Shown here: positions 7,121 through 14,722 of the stretch, piece after piece
Position numbering within the stretch: position 1 is the stretch's first letter
Layout: each line of letters opens with the position of its first letter
Source: Candidatus Scalindua sp.
GTDB taxonomy: Bacteria > Planctomycetota > Brocadiia > Brocadiales > Scalinduaceae
Reading direction: 5' to 3'
Assembly: GCA_018670825.1 (NCBI GenBank)
Contig: JABHIW010000020.1
Coordinates: 1-41,922 of the forward strand
Length of the DNA stretch: 41,922 bases
Notes under the pieces: model-generated
The model's database searches: none
Told to the model about the DNA's origin: nothing
The model's input: the letters and a program-made list of their open reading frames with translations, nothing else
Position numbers and translations under genes: made by a program

Positions 7121-8131
7121 ATGAAAAAAAATTCATTGAGAGTACTAACCTTGCTATTACTATCATTTATGTTAAATGGCAACATCATTGCACAGGTATC
7201 AGTTGATGGTAAGTCAACTACTGATTACCAGGGAAAAACCGGGTTTCTTCCTGATATCTCCGAATTTAAGATCAATATAGAAAAACCCAAAGAAGAGATT
7301 CACAACTCTCTCAATAGTGCTAAACCCTTGAGAGAGTCCTTCAAGCAGGCAATCAATGAGATACAGGAATCACTTGAAGCCGTAAAGAAGGACCGTACAC
7401 CGGAAACGCAGAGACAGCTTCATAATGCCTTCTCCAAGAATATCTTCAAAATAGAAAAAAAAATGGTGGGTGTGACAAAGGAGAAGTACAGGATAAAGGA
7501 CTCATTTGAGGAGATAGACAGAGAGTTTAGGAGAGCGGGTAGTTCACTTAATAACAAATTAGAAAAACTCTCTGATGATGCTGACATGAATTCGATGAAG
7601 CTTAAAGAATTAGAAAAAAAATCTGGTGAACTTGCAAGAAGATATCTGGAGAATCCGTCTGATGAGTTGAAGAGTAAACTGGATATTTTAAGAAAAGATA
7701 GAGCTTCTATCGGTTATAGAACTAAACAAATACCAGGCCAGGCAGAAGGAATCAAAAAGGCGACAGCGATGCTAGATAAACAGGGTGTATACTACCGTCA
7801 ACTGGGAAATCATGTAGACCATTTATTGGAAAAACTTGATGTACAGAGGCAGAAGTTCGCAAGCGTTGCTGAGGTTTACAACATGCTGGTTGGTATTTCA
7901 GAAACTACATGGTCGTTTTCTGGGGACACAACTCCAACGGAGTGGTACGCACAGGTAGAAGAAGTGTGGACAATTGTAGACAACTTTTCAGAGATTATGG
8001 AAAAAGTGACTGACGAATTAACAACATTCTCCGCTGATTCAATAGAAGAAAATTCGATTGAAATAGTTGAAGTAAATTGGAATGATGATCTGGATAAATG
8101 GATCAATGAACAAGCAGAAAACAACTTTTAG
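7121..8131 (+). CDS. Secreted coiled-coil protein
   Basis: 336 aa. A clear signal peptide ends near residue 25 (NIIAQ). The mature part is almost wholly helical and charged, with long coiled-coil stretches between about 60 and 260 (KSGELARRYLENPSDELKSK region). The acidic C-terminus is rich in Glu, Asp and Trp. No cysteines, no enzyme motif and no recognised family. AAGGA precedes the start. It lies between the TPR lipoprotein and another exported coiled-coil protein, so a periplasmic structural or tethering role beside ExbB/ExbD is likely but inferred. Confidence 0.75.
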   Translation: MKKNSLRVLTLLLLSFMLNGNIIAQVSVDGKSTTDYQGKTGFLPDISEFKINIEKPKEEIHNSLNSAKPLRESFKQAINEIQESLEAVKKDRTPETQRQLHNAFSKNIFKIEKKMVGVTKEKYRIKDSFEEIDREFRRAGSSLNNKLEKLSDDADMNSMKLKELEKKSGELARRYLENPSDELKSKLDILRKDRASIGYRTKQIPGQAEGIKKATAMLDKQGVYYRQLGNHVDHLLEKLDVQRQKFASVAEVYNMLVGISETTWSFSGDTTPTEWYAQVEEVWTIVDNFSEIMEKVTDELTTFSADSIEENSIEIVEVNWNDDLDKWINEQAENNF

Positions 8132-8188
8132 AAATTGTTTTATCAACATTTCTATTTAACTTTTTGACAATTAGAAGGGAACCTGATT

Positions 8189-8929
8189 ATGAAAAAAATT
8201 ATGTTAGTACCACTGATATTTATGTTTTCGTCTCTTACCGCATACGGTGAGTACTCCTTTGAAGTTATCAGTGAAAAACATGATGTAGAGGCAGAGGAAA
8301 CAGAACAGAAATATGAGAAAAAAGTGGACATGAATAGCGTAGTAGAAAATTACAAGAAGGTAATGTCAAATGGTAACGACATCTATATTGTCAGCAACCA
8401 ACTTGCTTACAACCATAAGAGGGAAAGGGATATTACTAACGAGATTGAAAAACGTGAAAAAGAGTTGACGTTGCTCCCAAAGATAGTAAAGAGAGAATAC
8501 CGGGAGTTTGACCGCATGCTCGGGTCAGGTGATGGAGAAATAGCAGCTAACACGTGGATTTCTTTCGAAGATGCCTTCAATAAAAGGCAGAATGAATTAG
8601 AGGACAGAATATCTATACTCAATAATGATCTCATTATAGTGCGAGCACGTATTGCTGAATTGAAACTGAAGCAGGAAACGATGGAAACAGTGTCAAATAT
8701 CTCAAATCCATTTATGCAAACGACTCCTGAGGACAGCAAGAACGAAAAAGAAAAAAAAGTATTGCGTGCCAGGAGCAACCTGGAGGAGATAGTAAAACAA
8801 GTTACCTACAATGAGACAAAGGATTTATTGGGAGATGTACAACACAACACTATTGGGCTTTGTGAGTTTTCATGTGGTAAAAGCAATTGCTATGTATGTA
8901 ATCTGTTTTACGGAAAGAGTGCAAAATAG
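8189..8929 (+). CDS. Exported coiled-coil protein with C-terminal four-cysteine tail
   Basis: 246 aa. A signal peptide ends around residue 20 (TAYGE). A coiled coil covers about 65-195 (EIEKREKELTLLPK, RISILNNDLIIVRARIAEL). The last 24 residues form a separate motif with four cysteines, GLCEFSC then CYVCNLFYGK, in the pattern C-x3-C-x4-C-x2-C. The next gene ends in nearly the same motif. Four clustered cysteines in an exported protein suggest a metal site or disulfides. The start has AGAAGGGA upstream. No known family was recognised. Confidence 0.75.
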   Translation: MKKIMLVPLIFMFSSLTAYGEYSFEVISEKHDVEAEETEQKYEKKVDMNSVVENYKKVMSNGNDIYIVSNQLAYNHKRERDITNEIEKREKELTLLPKIVKREYREFDRMLGSGDGEIAANTWISFEDAFNKRQNELEDRISILNNDLIIVRARIAELKLKQETMETVSNISNPFMQTTPEDSKNEKEKKVLRARSNLEEIVKQVTYNETKDLLGDVQHNTIGLCEFSCGKSNCYVCNLFYGKSAK

Positions 8930-8965
8930 CCTTATGAATGTGAACAGATACGGGAGAAAGTTCAA

Positions 8966-9301
8966 ATGATAATATTACTCTTAGTTTTAGCATATTCAAT
9001 ATCAGAAGCATCAGCAGATAACGTACATAGGTTGAATGTTGAAAGGCCAGACGTTGATATCGTCCGGCAATTAGATTACGTACAACGTATGTCAAAAAAT
9101 CAAGCCGGTAATGTATATGTTTACGATGTGAATGAGGCAGAAAATCGTAGTGAAGACAAGACAAAACGTGTAAATGTAAGTAACGGCATGTCTGCTAATA
9201 GAATAAATTCAGTGCGAATTTACATATCCGGCAAGACAGTAGGATTATGTGATTTCACTTGTCATACATGTTATAGATGTTCTCTGGTTTACGGCAAATG
9301 A
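8966..9301 (+). CDS. Small exported protein with the same C-terminal four-cysteine tail
   Basis: 111 aa. The signal peptide is short (MIILLLVLAYSISEASA). The mature part is polar, and the last 19 residues (GLCDFTCHTCYRCSLVYGK) repeat the cysteine motif that closes the preceding protein, here C-x3-C-x2-C-x2-C. Both end in YGK or YGKSAK. The sharing suggests a common partner, a common metal, or a recognition tail for a processing system. GGGAGAAAG lies upstream of the start. The function is unknown; by position it belongs with ExbB/ExbD. Confidence 0.7.
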   Translation: MIILLLVLAYSISEASADNVHRLNVERPDVDIVRQLDYVQRMSKNQAGNVYVYDVNEAENRSEDKTKRVNVSNGMSANRINSVRIYISGKTVGLCDFTCHTCYRCSLVYGK

Positions 9302-9486
9302 TAATCCAGGCTGGTGTTGTGGGGAGGACAGACTGGTCCTTGTTTCCTGTTCCTGCCATTGCAAGTAGATGCTCGGACCAGTCGTACCAGCCTCAGGGCA
9401 GGAGATAGCATCTTTTCCATACCACCTACTGCTAAAGATACGCCTCCCTGTCGAAGGGAGATAACTCATAATTGAAGGAGTTTTTT
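9302..9486 (+). promoter_or_regulatory. Structured leader before exbB (nested inverted repeats)
   Basis: Outer arms AGGCTGGT (9308-9315) and ACCAGCCT (9386-9393) enclose inner arms GACTGGTCC (9331-9339) and GGACCAGTC (9375-9383). TCCTGCC (9350-9356 region) can instead pair with GGCAGGA (about 9396-9402), giving an alternative fold. A third hairpin, CTCCCT/AGGGAG (9444-9449/9455-9460), sits just before the ribosome-binding site. There is no T tract, so control of the downstream gene or an RNA element is more likely than simple termination. Confidence 0.45.
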
Positions 9487-10095
9487 ATGGAAATTTTAGA
9501 CAAAGTTCTGGGAAATAGTGGTCCGATTGGCACATGCCTTCTCTTTCTATGGATTTTATCACTTAGTGTAATCATTGAAAGGACCGTATTCTGGCTATTA
9601 CTGTGTATGAGAAGAAATCACATCCGAGAAGACAAAGTTATGAGGTTTGTAAAAGATGGCAAATTCAGTGAGGCATACAAATTGGCAAGTAAATCAGGAG
9701 ATGTCTTCATTAGGGTCTTCAAATATTTACTCCCAAACATTCCACCAGCAAAAGAGATGGATAATGTAATGACAATAGCACTGGACAAAGAGTTTGGCAG
9801 GTCTCATAGCTTTTTGAGAATACTAAACGCATGTGCCGCACTAGCTCCTGCCTTGGGCTTGCTAGGTACAATTACAGGACTTATTAAAGCATTTGGAACT
9901 ATGAGTGAAACAGTAGACATGTCTGCAATAGCATTAGGGATCTCTGAAGCTATGACGACAACCTTCCTCGGTTTAGTTGTGGCAGTGGTAAATCTGGCGG
10001 CGAGTCATTTATTTGGAGGTGTGGCGGATAGAGCCATTTCAAAGATAGATTCTAAAATGAATGATTTTAAATTGGTAAGAATAGCTAACTGTTAA
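9487..10095 (+). CDS. ExbB/TolQ/MotA-family proton channel protein
   Basis: 202 aa from the ATG at 9487, which follows AAGGAG by 6 nt; a TTG at 9472 in frame is less likely. Three membrane segments lie at about 11-38, 105-135 and 150-178. The family signature is clear: ALAPALGLLGTITGLIKAF in the second segment and AMTTTFLGLVVAVVNLAAS in the third. ExbB-type pentamers use the proton-motive force to energise a periplasmic or outer-membrane partner through ExbD. The ExbD gene follows 109 nt later, and exported coiled-coil genes precede it. This may be a dedicated motor for the local envelope system rather than general TonB or Tol function. Confidence 0.9.
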   Translation: MEILDKVLGNSGPIGTCLLFLWILSLSVIIERTVFWLLLCMRRNHIREDKVMRFVKDGKFSEAYKLASKSGDVFIRVFKYLLPNIPPAKEMDNVMTIALDKEFGRSHSFLRILNACAALAPALGLLGTITGLIKAFGTMSETVDMSAIALGISEAMTTTFLGLVVAVVNLAASHLFGGVADRAISKIDSKMNDFKLVRIANC

Positions 10096-10204
10096 CCTAC
10101 CTGGATTTAGGTATTTTAAGAATTTAAGGATTCAAATACTATATCCTTAGAAACGATGAATAATGAATAAGATATGATCAAGTAATGAACTGGAAGATTA
10201 TACA

Positions 10205-10621
10205 ATGAAACTGTCAAGAAAACACTCTGATGTTCCGGAATTCAATATGCTCGCACTACTAGACATAATATTTCTAATTGTGATTTTCTGTATTGTCGGT
10301 ATGACCAGGATGGTCTTCCTGGAGATAGTTGAAGTGAAAAATCCTGAGTTACAAATAAGCCAGAAAGTTGAGACTAAAGACTTTGTTACCATAACTATTA
10401 CAAAGGAAGGTGAAATATTTTTTAACAAAGAGCTTGTTTCTTCTAAAACTGAGCTCGCGAAGATACTATCTGCCCAGAAAAGCTCCGGAGATAACGTTAC
10501 GGTAATAATAAACGGTGATACCGATGCACCTCTTGGAGATGCGTTGCATATATTACAAACAGTACGTGAGGCAAATTTATCAAAGGTGTATTTCAAGGCG
10601 GACTCTTCGGGTAAGAGTTAG
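10205..10621 (+). CDS. ExbD/TolR-family protein
   Basis: 138 aa. One N-terminal membrane segment (about 15-37) carries the conserved aspartate in NMLALLDIIFLIVIF (Asp20), the proton-relay residue of ExbD/TolR. The periplasmic domain (45-135) has the expected shape: VTITITKEGEIFFNKELV, then VTVIINGDTDAPLGDALHILQTVREA. It pairs with the ExbB-like channel encoded upstream. The ATG at 10205 is preceded by GGAAGA. The gene is followed by an inverted pair of REP palindromes that separates it from the TonB-position gene. Confidence 0.9.
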   Translation: MKLSRKHSDVPEFNMLALLDIIFLIVIFCIVGMTRMVFLEIVEVKNPELQISQKVETKDFVTITITKEGEIFFNKELVSSKTELAKILSAQKSSGDNVTVIINGDTDAPLGDALHILQTVREANLSKVYFKADSSGKS

Positions 10622-10647
10622 AAAGATTAGGACAGACACATGTACTT

Positions 10648-10725
10648 GTAACTCAAACCTTCAGGTTTGATATTTGCTAATTCACTTAGTAACAGTGTTT
10701 ACTCAAACCTGAAGGTTTGAGTTAC
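10648..10725. repeat. Inverted pair of REP-like palindromes (BIME-like)
   Basis: Unit 10648-10670 is forward and unit 10703-10725 is its exact reverse complement over 23 nt, with 32 nt between. The second forms a strong hairpin, ACTCAAACCT-GA-AGGTTTGAGT. The forward unit is identical to the one at 2018-2040 beside the RAYT gene. Just downstream is a 9-nt direct repeat, AATTCGTGT twice at 10741-10758. Confidence 0.8.
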
Positions 10726-10788
10726 ATTTTAGTCCGTACCAATTCGTGTAATTCGTGTCTAATACCTTACGTTAAGGAGAAACAAAAA

Positions 10789-11688
10789 ATGAAACGCCTG
10801 ATGAGATACTTTATAATATCCATGATTTGCAACATATCAATACTGGTATTTCTATCTCTCTCTCAAAATAGCACAAAACCAAAGCCGGCAAATAGTGGTA
10901 AGTCGGTGAAGGGGTTTCCACTCATACCAGCAACATTTTTACCCGACCTCAATGAAGAGAATATTAATGAATCGTTATCAAATCGTAAATATAGACCGAT
11001 AGAAACAGACAAACATTCAACGAAAAAAACAGATAATAAACCGGCAGAAAAGATTGAGGATGACAGATACGTCGAGACAAAAGAGAAAATAGATATTCCG
11101 GATCCTGTAAAAAAGAAAAAACAATTTTTGTCTGCAGATGAATACAGAAAATATAAAAACTCACTCCCATTAGAGGGTACTATTGTTACTGAAATGCATG
11201 TAAATTTTCCGGAAAATATAACAGATAGTACAATGAGGGAGATTATATCTTTTTTTGGTTTTAAAATAGTCGCATATCCTGATCATAACCCAGATTATCT
11301 CCTGGTATGTAATGCGCCTGAATTCAGATTTGAAAAACTTAATACCAGTGATCAATTACAGAGATTTTATCGTAATAATTCAAACAGGACTATAGAACCA
11401 GAGAGCGATCTCCTATATTGGACACGTTCTCAATTATCAAAACAGGGTATATCCCCGGATAGTTTAAAAATATCCATTGTATTGGGTACTTCTGCCGGTT
11501 ACTTCCACTGGAAGGAAACACTTGCAGCCAGTAACAGTTCAAAACCAATAGCTGAAGTAAGCCATACGGAAGCCAAAATTTCAAGAGCACCACAAGGCTA
11601 TTGGCTGTTATTGGTTGAAGGTATCTATCTAAAAAACGGTCAGTACCTTAAAGTAAAGGATCAGGAGTTAAAAGAAATTTTATTATAA
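10789..11688 (+). CDS. TonB-position protein: membrane anchor, Lys/Pro/Glu linker, unknown C-terminal domain
   Basis: 299 aa from the ATG at 10789, preceded by AAGGAGA; the frame stays open further upstream, into the REP, but that part is probably untranslated. One N-terminal membrane segment (about 7-24) is followed by a polar linker rich in Lys, Glu, Asp and Pro (30-125, e.g. IPDPVKKKKQ). The C-terminal domain (about 130-299) is not a recognisable TonB domain. The layout, and the place after ExbB and ExbD, match the third partner of such a motor, which passes energy across the periplasm. The TonB role is inferred from architecture and order only. Confidence 0.65.
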   Translation: MKRLMRYFIISMICNISILVFLSLSQNSTKPKPANSGKSVKGFPLIPATFLPDLNEENINESLSNRKYRPIETDKHSTKKTDNKPAEKIEDDRYVETKEKIDIPDPVKKKKQFLSADEYRKYKNSLPLEGTIVTEMHVNFPENITDSTMREIISFFGFKIVAYPDHNPDYLLVCNAPEFRFEKLNTSDQLQRFYRNNSNRTIEPESDLLYWTRSQLSKQGISPDSLKISIVLGTSAGYFHWKETLAASNSSKPIAEVSHTEAKISRAPQGYWLLLVEGIYLKNGQYLKVKDQELKEILL

Positions 11689-11776
11689 ATATTGCACCAT
11701 ATCCACTTTCTATGGAGACTAATAATCATAGAGTAAACAAAAAGTTAACAAATGAAAATGAAAGGAGATAACTCTT

Positions 11777-12082
11777 ATGAAAATAAAAAAGGCAACCATT
11801 AATAATATTATTATCTTAACGGCAGTTGCTTGTTTTTCTTACGGTCTTGGTATTTATAATTATTACAAAGTTAGTAAGATAAATGAACAATCTATCGTTA
11901 TCAGCCATAACATTACGAATTCAAAGACACCTGATAAGACAGGTGCTCCTAATGGTATGACTGACGCTAATATAAATGAAGATGATCCATTAATTCATTT
12001 AAAAATGCTTCAGAAGGATGTGCAAATATTTAGAGCATTAATGGAAGAAGTTAAGAACGAGTTATTAGTTACAAAAACTTGA
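11777..12082 (+). CDS. Small single-pass membrane protein
   Basis: 101 aa, not recognised. One membrane segment near 10-30 (IIILTAVACFSYGLGIY) is followed by a polar linker and a C-terminal helix (about 73-98, LIHLKMLQKDVQIFRALM) that could form a coiled coil. AAAGGAG lies 9 nt before the ATG. It follows the TonB-position gene in the same direction and may be an accessory part of the motor. Confidence 0.65.
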   Translation: MKIKKATINNIIILTAVACFSYGLGIYNYYKVSKINEQSIVISHNITNSKTPDKTGAPNGMTDANINEDDPLIHLKMLQKDVQIFRALMEEVKNELLVTKT

Positions 12083-12118
12083 TGCCTTAATAAATTAGCA
12101 ACAGGAAGGAGTTATCTT

Positions 12119-12187
12119 ATGGAGTTTGTTATTATTATTATTTTTATCTCATTATACTTTGCGGCCTGTCCAGGAATGACGAAATAG
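12119..12187 (+). CDS. Very small (22-aa) hydrophobic, lipoprotein-like peptide
   Basis: Starts at ATG 12119 and ends at TAG 12185-12187. A very strong ribosome-binding site (AGGAAGGAG) lies 8 nt upstream, the best evidence that it is translated. The peptide is a hydrophobic run (FVIIIIFISLYF) followed by AAC-PGMTK, which resembles a lipobox with only five residues after the cysteine. It could be a tiny membrane peptide or lipoprotein, or a leader peptide. No similar peptide is known to me. Confidence 0.5.
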   Translation: MEFVIIIIFISLYFAACPGMTK

Positions 12188-12337
12188 TGGGCTAAAGTAG
12201 CATACCTGTGCACAGAATGCTGACAGGTGACGAAAAGCAAAACTTTTATTTTTCAATATAGATACCTTAGGCACTTCAAAACAGGCTGCCTACACTACCG
12301 GATAAATCCGTTCGGAGAGCAGAATTTACCATACGGG

Positions 12338-12356
12338 AGTGCGGCTATGCCGCACT
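12338..12356. repeat. Perfect 8-bp hairpin before the glycine-zipper lipoprotein
   Basis: AGTGCGGC-TAT-GCCGCACT, GC-rich in an AT-rich gap (12188-12396). There is no clear T tract, so it may be a REP-like unit or an mRNA stabiliser. Another weak stem, ACCTGT/ACAGGT, lies at 12204-12228. No gene is seen in the rest of the gap. Confidence 0.5.
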
Positions 12357-12396
12357 ATAAAATTATATAAAGAAATACTCAACAGGAGAGGAACAA

Positions 12397-12894
12397 ATGA
12401 ATAATAAAATAATTATCGCTTATATATGTGCTGTCGTAATTTCAATTTTAACTACCGGTTGTATGACGACAACACAGAAAGGGACAGCAGTCGGGACTGG
12501 TGTTGGAGCGGCTCTTGGCATCGGTATAGGTGCGTTAGCCGGACATGCCGGTATGGGTACGATAGTTGGTGCAGGCGCAGGTGCAGTAGGTGGAGCGCTG
12601 GTTGGAGACCACATGGACCAGGAAAGAGGAGAAGCTGAAAAAGCAAACCTGGAAAGGCAACTTGAACTTGAAAGGCAATCCAGTTCAGGACAGGGACAAA
12701 ACAAGATAGAAGGCCATTATGAGTATGTAAAAAAAAGGAAATGGGTCGATACATCAAAAAAAGAGAGAATCTGGGTTGAAGAACGTCAAGAAGGAAACAG
12801 AAGAATTGAGGGACACTATGAAGATATGAATGTGCCTTCCGGCTACTGGCAGGAATATGAAGAAAAGATATGGATTCCCGGGCATTACGAATAA
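12397..12894 (+). CDS. Glycine-zipper lipoprotein
   Basis: 165 aa. The signal peptide ends in LTTG-Cys22, so it is a lipoprotein. Residues about 29-72 are a glycine zipper (GTGVGAALGIGIGALAG, then GAGAGAVGGALVGD), a motif that packs membrane helices. A charged helix follows, then two copies of a Trp/Tyr/His/Glu motif (GHYEYVKKRKWV; GHYEDMN...IPGHYE), seen in a family of outer-membrane-associated proteins. AGGAGAGG precedes the start. It belongs to the envelope set of 6.4-18.5 kb. Confidence 0.8.
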   Translation: MNNKIIIAYICAVVISILTTGCMTTTQKGTAVGTGVGAALGIGIGALAGHAGMGTIVGAGAGAVGGALVGDHMDQERGEAEKANLERQLELERQSSSGQGQNKIEGHYEYVKKRKWVDTSKKERIWVEERQEGNRRIEGHYEDMNVPSGYWQEYEEKIWIPGHYE

Positions 12895-12939
12895 AATAGG
12901 ACTATCTTAATACAATTATATTTATCGGAGGATATTGCT

Positions 12940-13209
12940 ATGTACTGGTTAGATATTGCCGCCATAGGTGTCATATTTGTCTTTGCTATCATGGGATTTT
13001 CAGGCTGGTTAAACAGGCTCAGGGGTCTTATTTTTGGAATCCTCCTGGGAGCGATTATTATTGCAGCGACTCCTTTCGTCCTTACAAAATATGATACTGG
13101 CACACGCATTGATTTAAAAAAATCTGTCGTAATAAATTATCTTAATAAATATGTACCGGTTTCAATTAAAAGCAAATATGAGGAAAAAGTTGTCCGTTCT
13201 GACAGATAA
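12940..13209 (+). CDS. Short CvpA-like membrane protein
   Basis: 89 aa. Two membrane segments (about 4-22 and 28-48) and a polar C-terminus. The opening (YWLDIAAIGVIFVFAIMGFSG) resembles the start of CvpA-family proteins, but those normally have four segments and about 160 residues, so this would be a short relative or a chance likeness. CGGAGGA lies before the start. The function is unknown. Confidence 0.55.
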   Translation: MYWLDIAAIGVIFVFAIMGFSGWLNRLRGLIFGILLGAIIIAATPFVLTKYDTGTRIDLKKSVVINYLNKYVPVSIKSKYEEKVVRSDR

Positions 13210-13263
13210 TTATTGACTAAGCGAAGAAAATTTGAGTTTAATTATATAGGGAAATGAGTAATT

Positions 13264-13617
13264 ATGAAGACTAATTCAATTACCAGGCAAGAACTGGCCA
13301 TTGCATTATACAGACTGATTGAATCTCCAGTGCAGGAAGAAAAGTCTAGTAAAGATTTAAGTGAAGATGTAGAAACAAAGATGATTGTAAGCAAGTATAA
13401 GAGAACAGAATATGCTAAAAATCTGAATGAGCGAATGGATATTTCTATTCATAAATTACGGAACTCGCTAGCCGCTATTTCTCTTGCTGCTGAAATTCTC
13501 AGAAAAAGAGTAGAGAAAAATGAATCAAACGACAATTATTTCGAGATGATATTTAAGGGAATTGGCAGTCTGGAATGTACAGCGAAGAATCTTTTTAAGA
13601 CAGTCTCTGATAAATAA
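13264..13617 (+). CDS. Stand-alone histidine-kinase-type dimerisation (HisKA/DHp) domain protein
   Basis: 117 aa, cytoplasmic. Residues about 55-112 read like a DHp helical hairpin: MDISIHKLRNSLAAISLAAE, with His63 where kinases carry the phosphorylated histidine and the H-box shape HxxRNxLAxI. No ATP-binding domain follows; the ORF ends cleanly after the second helix. It could be a phosphotransfer or dimerisation protein, or a kinase regulator. The start has only a loose ribosome-binding site (GGGAAATGAG). The match was made by eye. Confidence 0.55.
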   Translation: MKTNSITRQELAIALYRLIESPVQEEKSSKDLSEDVETKMIVSKYKRTEYAKNLNERMDISIHKLRNSLAAISLAAEILRKRVEKNESNDNYFEMIFKGIGSLECTAKNLFKTVSDK

Positions 13618-13687
13618 CAGGAAAATGGTCCTTTGTTCCGTTAAGGATTAATCAAAAAATAGATTCTTTTTAGTTTAAATTGTGTAG

Positions 13688-13693
13688 TATAAT
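13688..13693 (+). promoter_or_regulatory. Possible -10 element before the LPP20-like gene
   Basis: TATAAT in the context TAGTATAATAA; no good -35 at the right distance. The same context recurs at 36978-36983 upstream of the symporter gene. Confidence 0.3.
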
Positions 13694-13761
13694 AAGTAGA
13701 TTTACGACCTGAGTGGTAAATTTTTATTTCCCCCCCAGGACAAGTAAAAGGGAGAGGATCC

Positions 13762-14598
13762 ATGTATTTATGGAAGACTAAATTATCAGTGGCAAGCATA
13801 TTAATGGTGGGAATTGTGTTTTTCAACCAAAGTATGCTTAAAGCTGTAGAGAATAACTCTCCTCATTATGAAAAGGGTGTTGCCAGAATTTCTACTAAAG
13901 ATGGAAAAACCGGTATAATTAACTGGAAAACCAAGTATATCACATCAAAAGGTATTGTCGCTGCCACATCAAATGCAACCAATTCTTCACAAAGAAAATT
14001 ATTGGCAAGAAGAGGAGCCATTGTTGATGCCCAGAGGAACTTGATGGAAAAAATCAAGGGTATTCGTATTGATTCTGCAACCACTGTATCCGATCACATG
14101 ATAAACGAAGCAGTCAGGGCAGAAGTTAAAGGCTCTTTAAAAAACTTCGAAGTAATTGATGAAAAATGGGATGGAGAAGTTTATGAGATTACTATGCGGG
14201 TTCCCATGGGTAAGATTTACAAGGTTTTCAAAAATCCTGCAAATGCCACATTGTCTGATAGAAAAGCAACACAGCCAAAGGAAACGAAATATACCGGGCT
14301 GGTTATTGATGCCAGAAGTCTTAACTTGGTCCCTGCTATATTTACAAATATCTACGATGAGGACGGTAGGAAAATTTGTGGACCAATACATCCTGTATAT
14401 CGTGTAAGTGCAAAGAATATCAATAACATAAAAGAAGAGCGCATTGGTACAAATCCACTGAGGATTGCAGCTAAGAATACTGTAGATCCAAATAATATTG
14501 ACTTGGTTATAAGCAAGGAAAACTTGAAAAAAATGAAGCAAATGCTTGTTGGTACAGATATATTCCCAAAGAAAAAAGTAGTTATTTTGATAGACTAA
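13762..14598 (+). CDS. Exported LPP20-like protein
   Basis: 278 aa with an N-terminal signal peptide (to about residue 28). Residues about 78-155 look like the LPP20/FlgT-N fold: ARRGAIVDAQRNLMEKIKGI, then VSDHMINEAVRAEVKG, then EVYEITMRVPMG. A second part (about 178-278) starts TGLVIDARSLNLVPAIFTNI, typical of the same group. Such proteins are periplasmic or outer-membrane associated. AGGGAGAGG precedes the ATG. The next gene carries a related domain. No flagellar genes are in the window. Confidence 0.7.
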   Translation: MYLWKTKLSVASILMVGIVFFNQSMLKAVENNSPHYEKGVARISTKDGKTGIINWKTKYITSKGIVAATSNATNSSQRKLLARRGAIVDAQRNLMEKIKGIRIDSATTVSDHMINEAVRAEVKGSLKNFEVIDEKWDGEVYEITMRVPMGKIYKVFKNPANATLSDRKATQPKETKYTGLVIDARSLNLVPAIFTNIYDEDGRKICGPIHPVYRVSAKNINNIKEERIGTNPLRIAAKNTVDPNNIDLVISKENLKKMKQMLVGTDIFPKKKVVILID

Positions 14599-14722
14599 GG
14601 AATCAGCATACTATCAGATCGCTGTGTGACGTTCATTGTATTTGTCATCCGGGGAAGCAGACTGCCTTGACGATAAAAAATATTTTCTTTCAACTTGGAA
14701 TCATTATAGCAAAAAGTTTTAG

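Noticed and set aside
10741..10758. 9-nt direct repeat AATTCGTGT twice as a binding site (iteron-like)
   Set aside because: Only two copies, no wider array, and it lies in a short leader after the REP pair; too little to assign a role.
12420..12757. Several ORFs in other frames across the glycine-zipper lipoprotein
   Set aside because: They are by-products of its GC-biased Gly/Ala codons; the lipoprotein frame has signal peptide, lipobox and ribosome-binding site.
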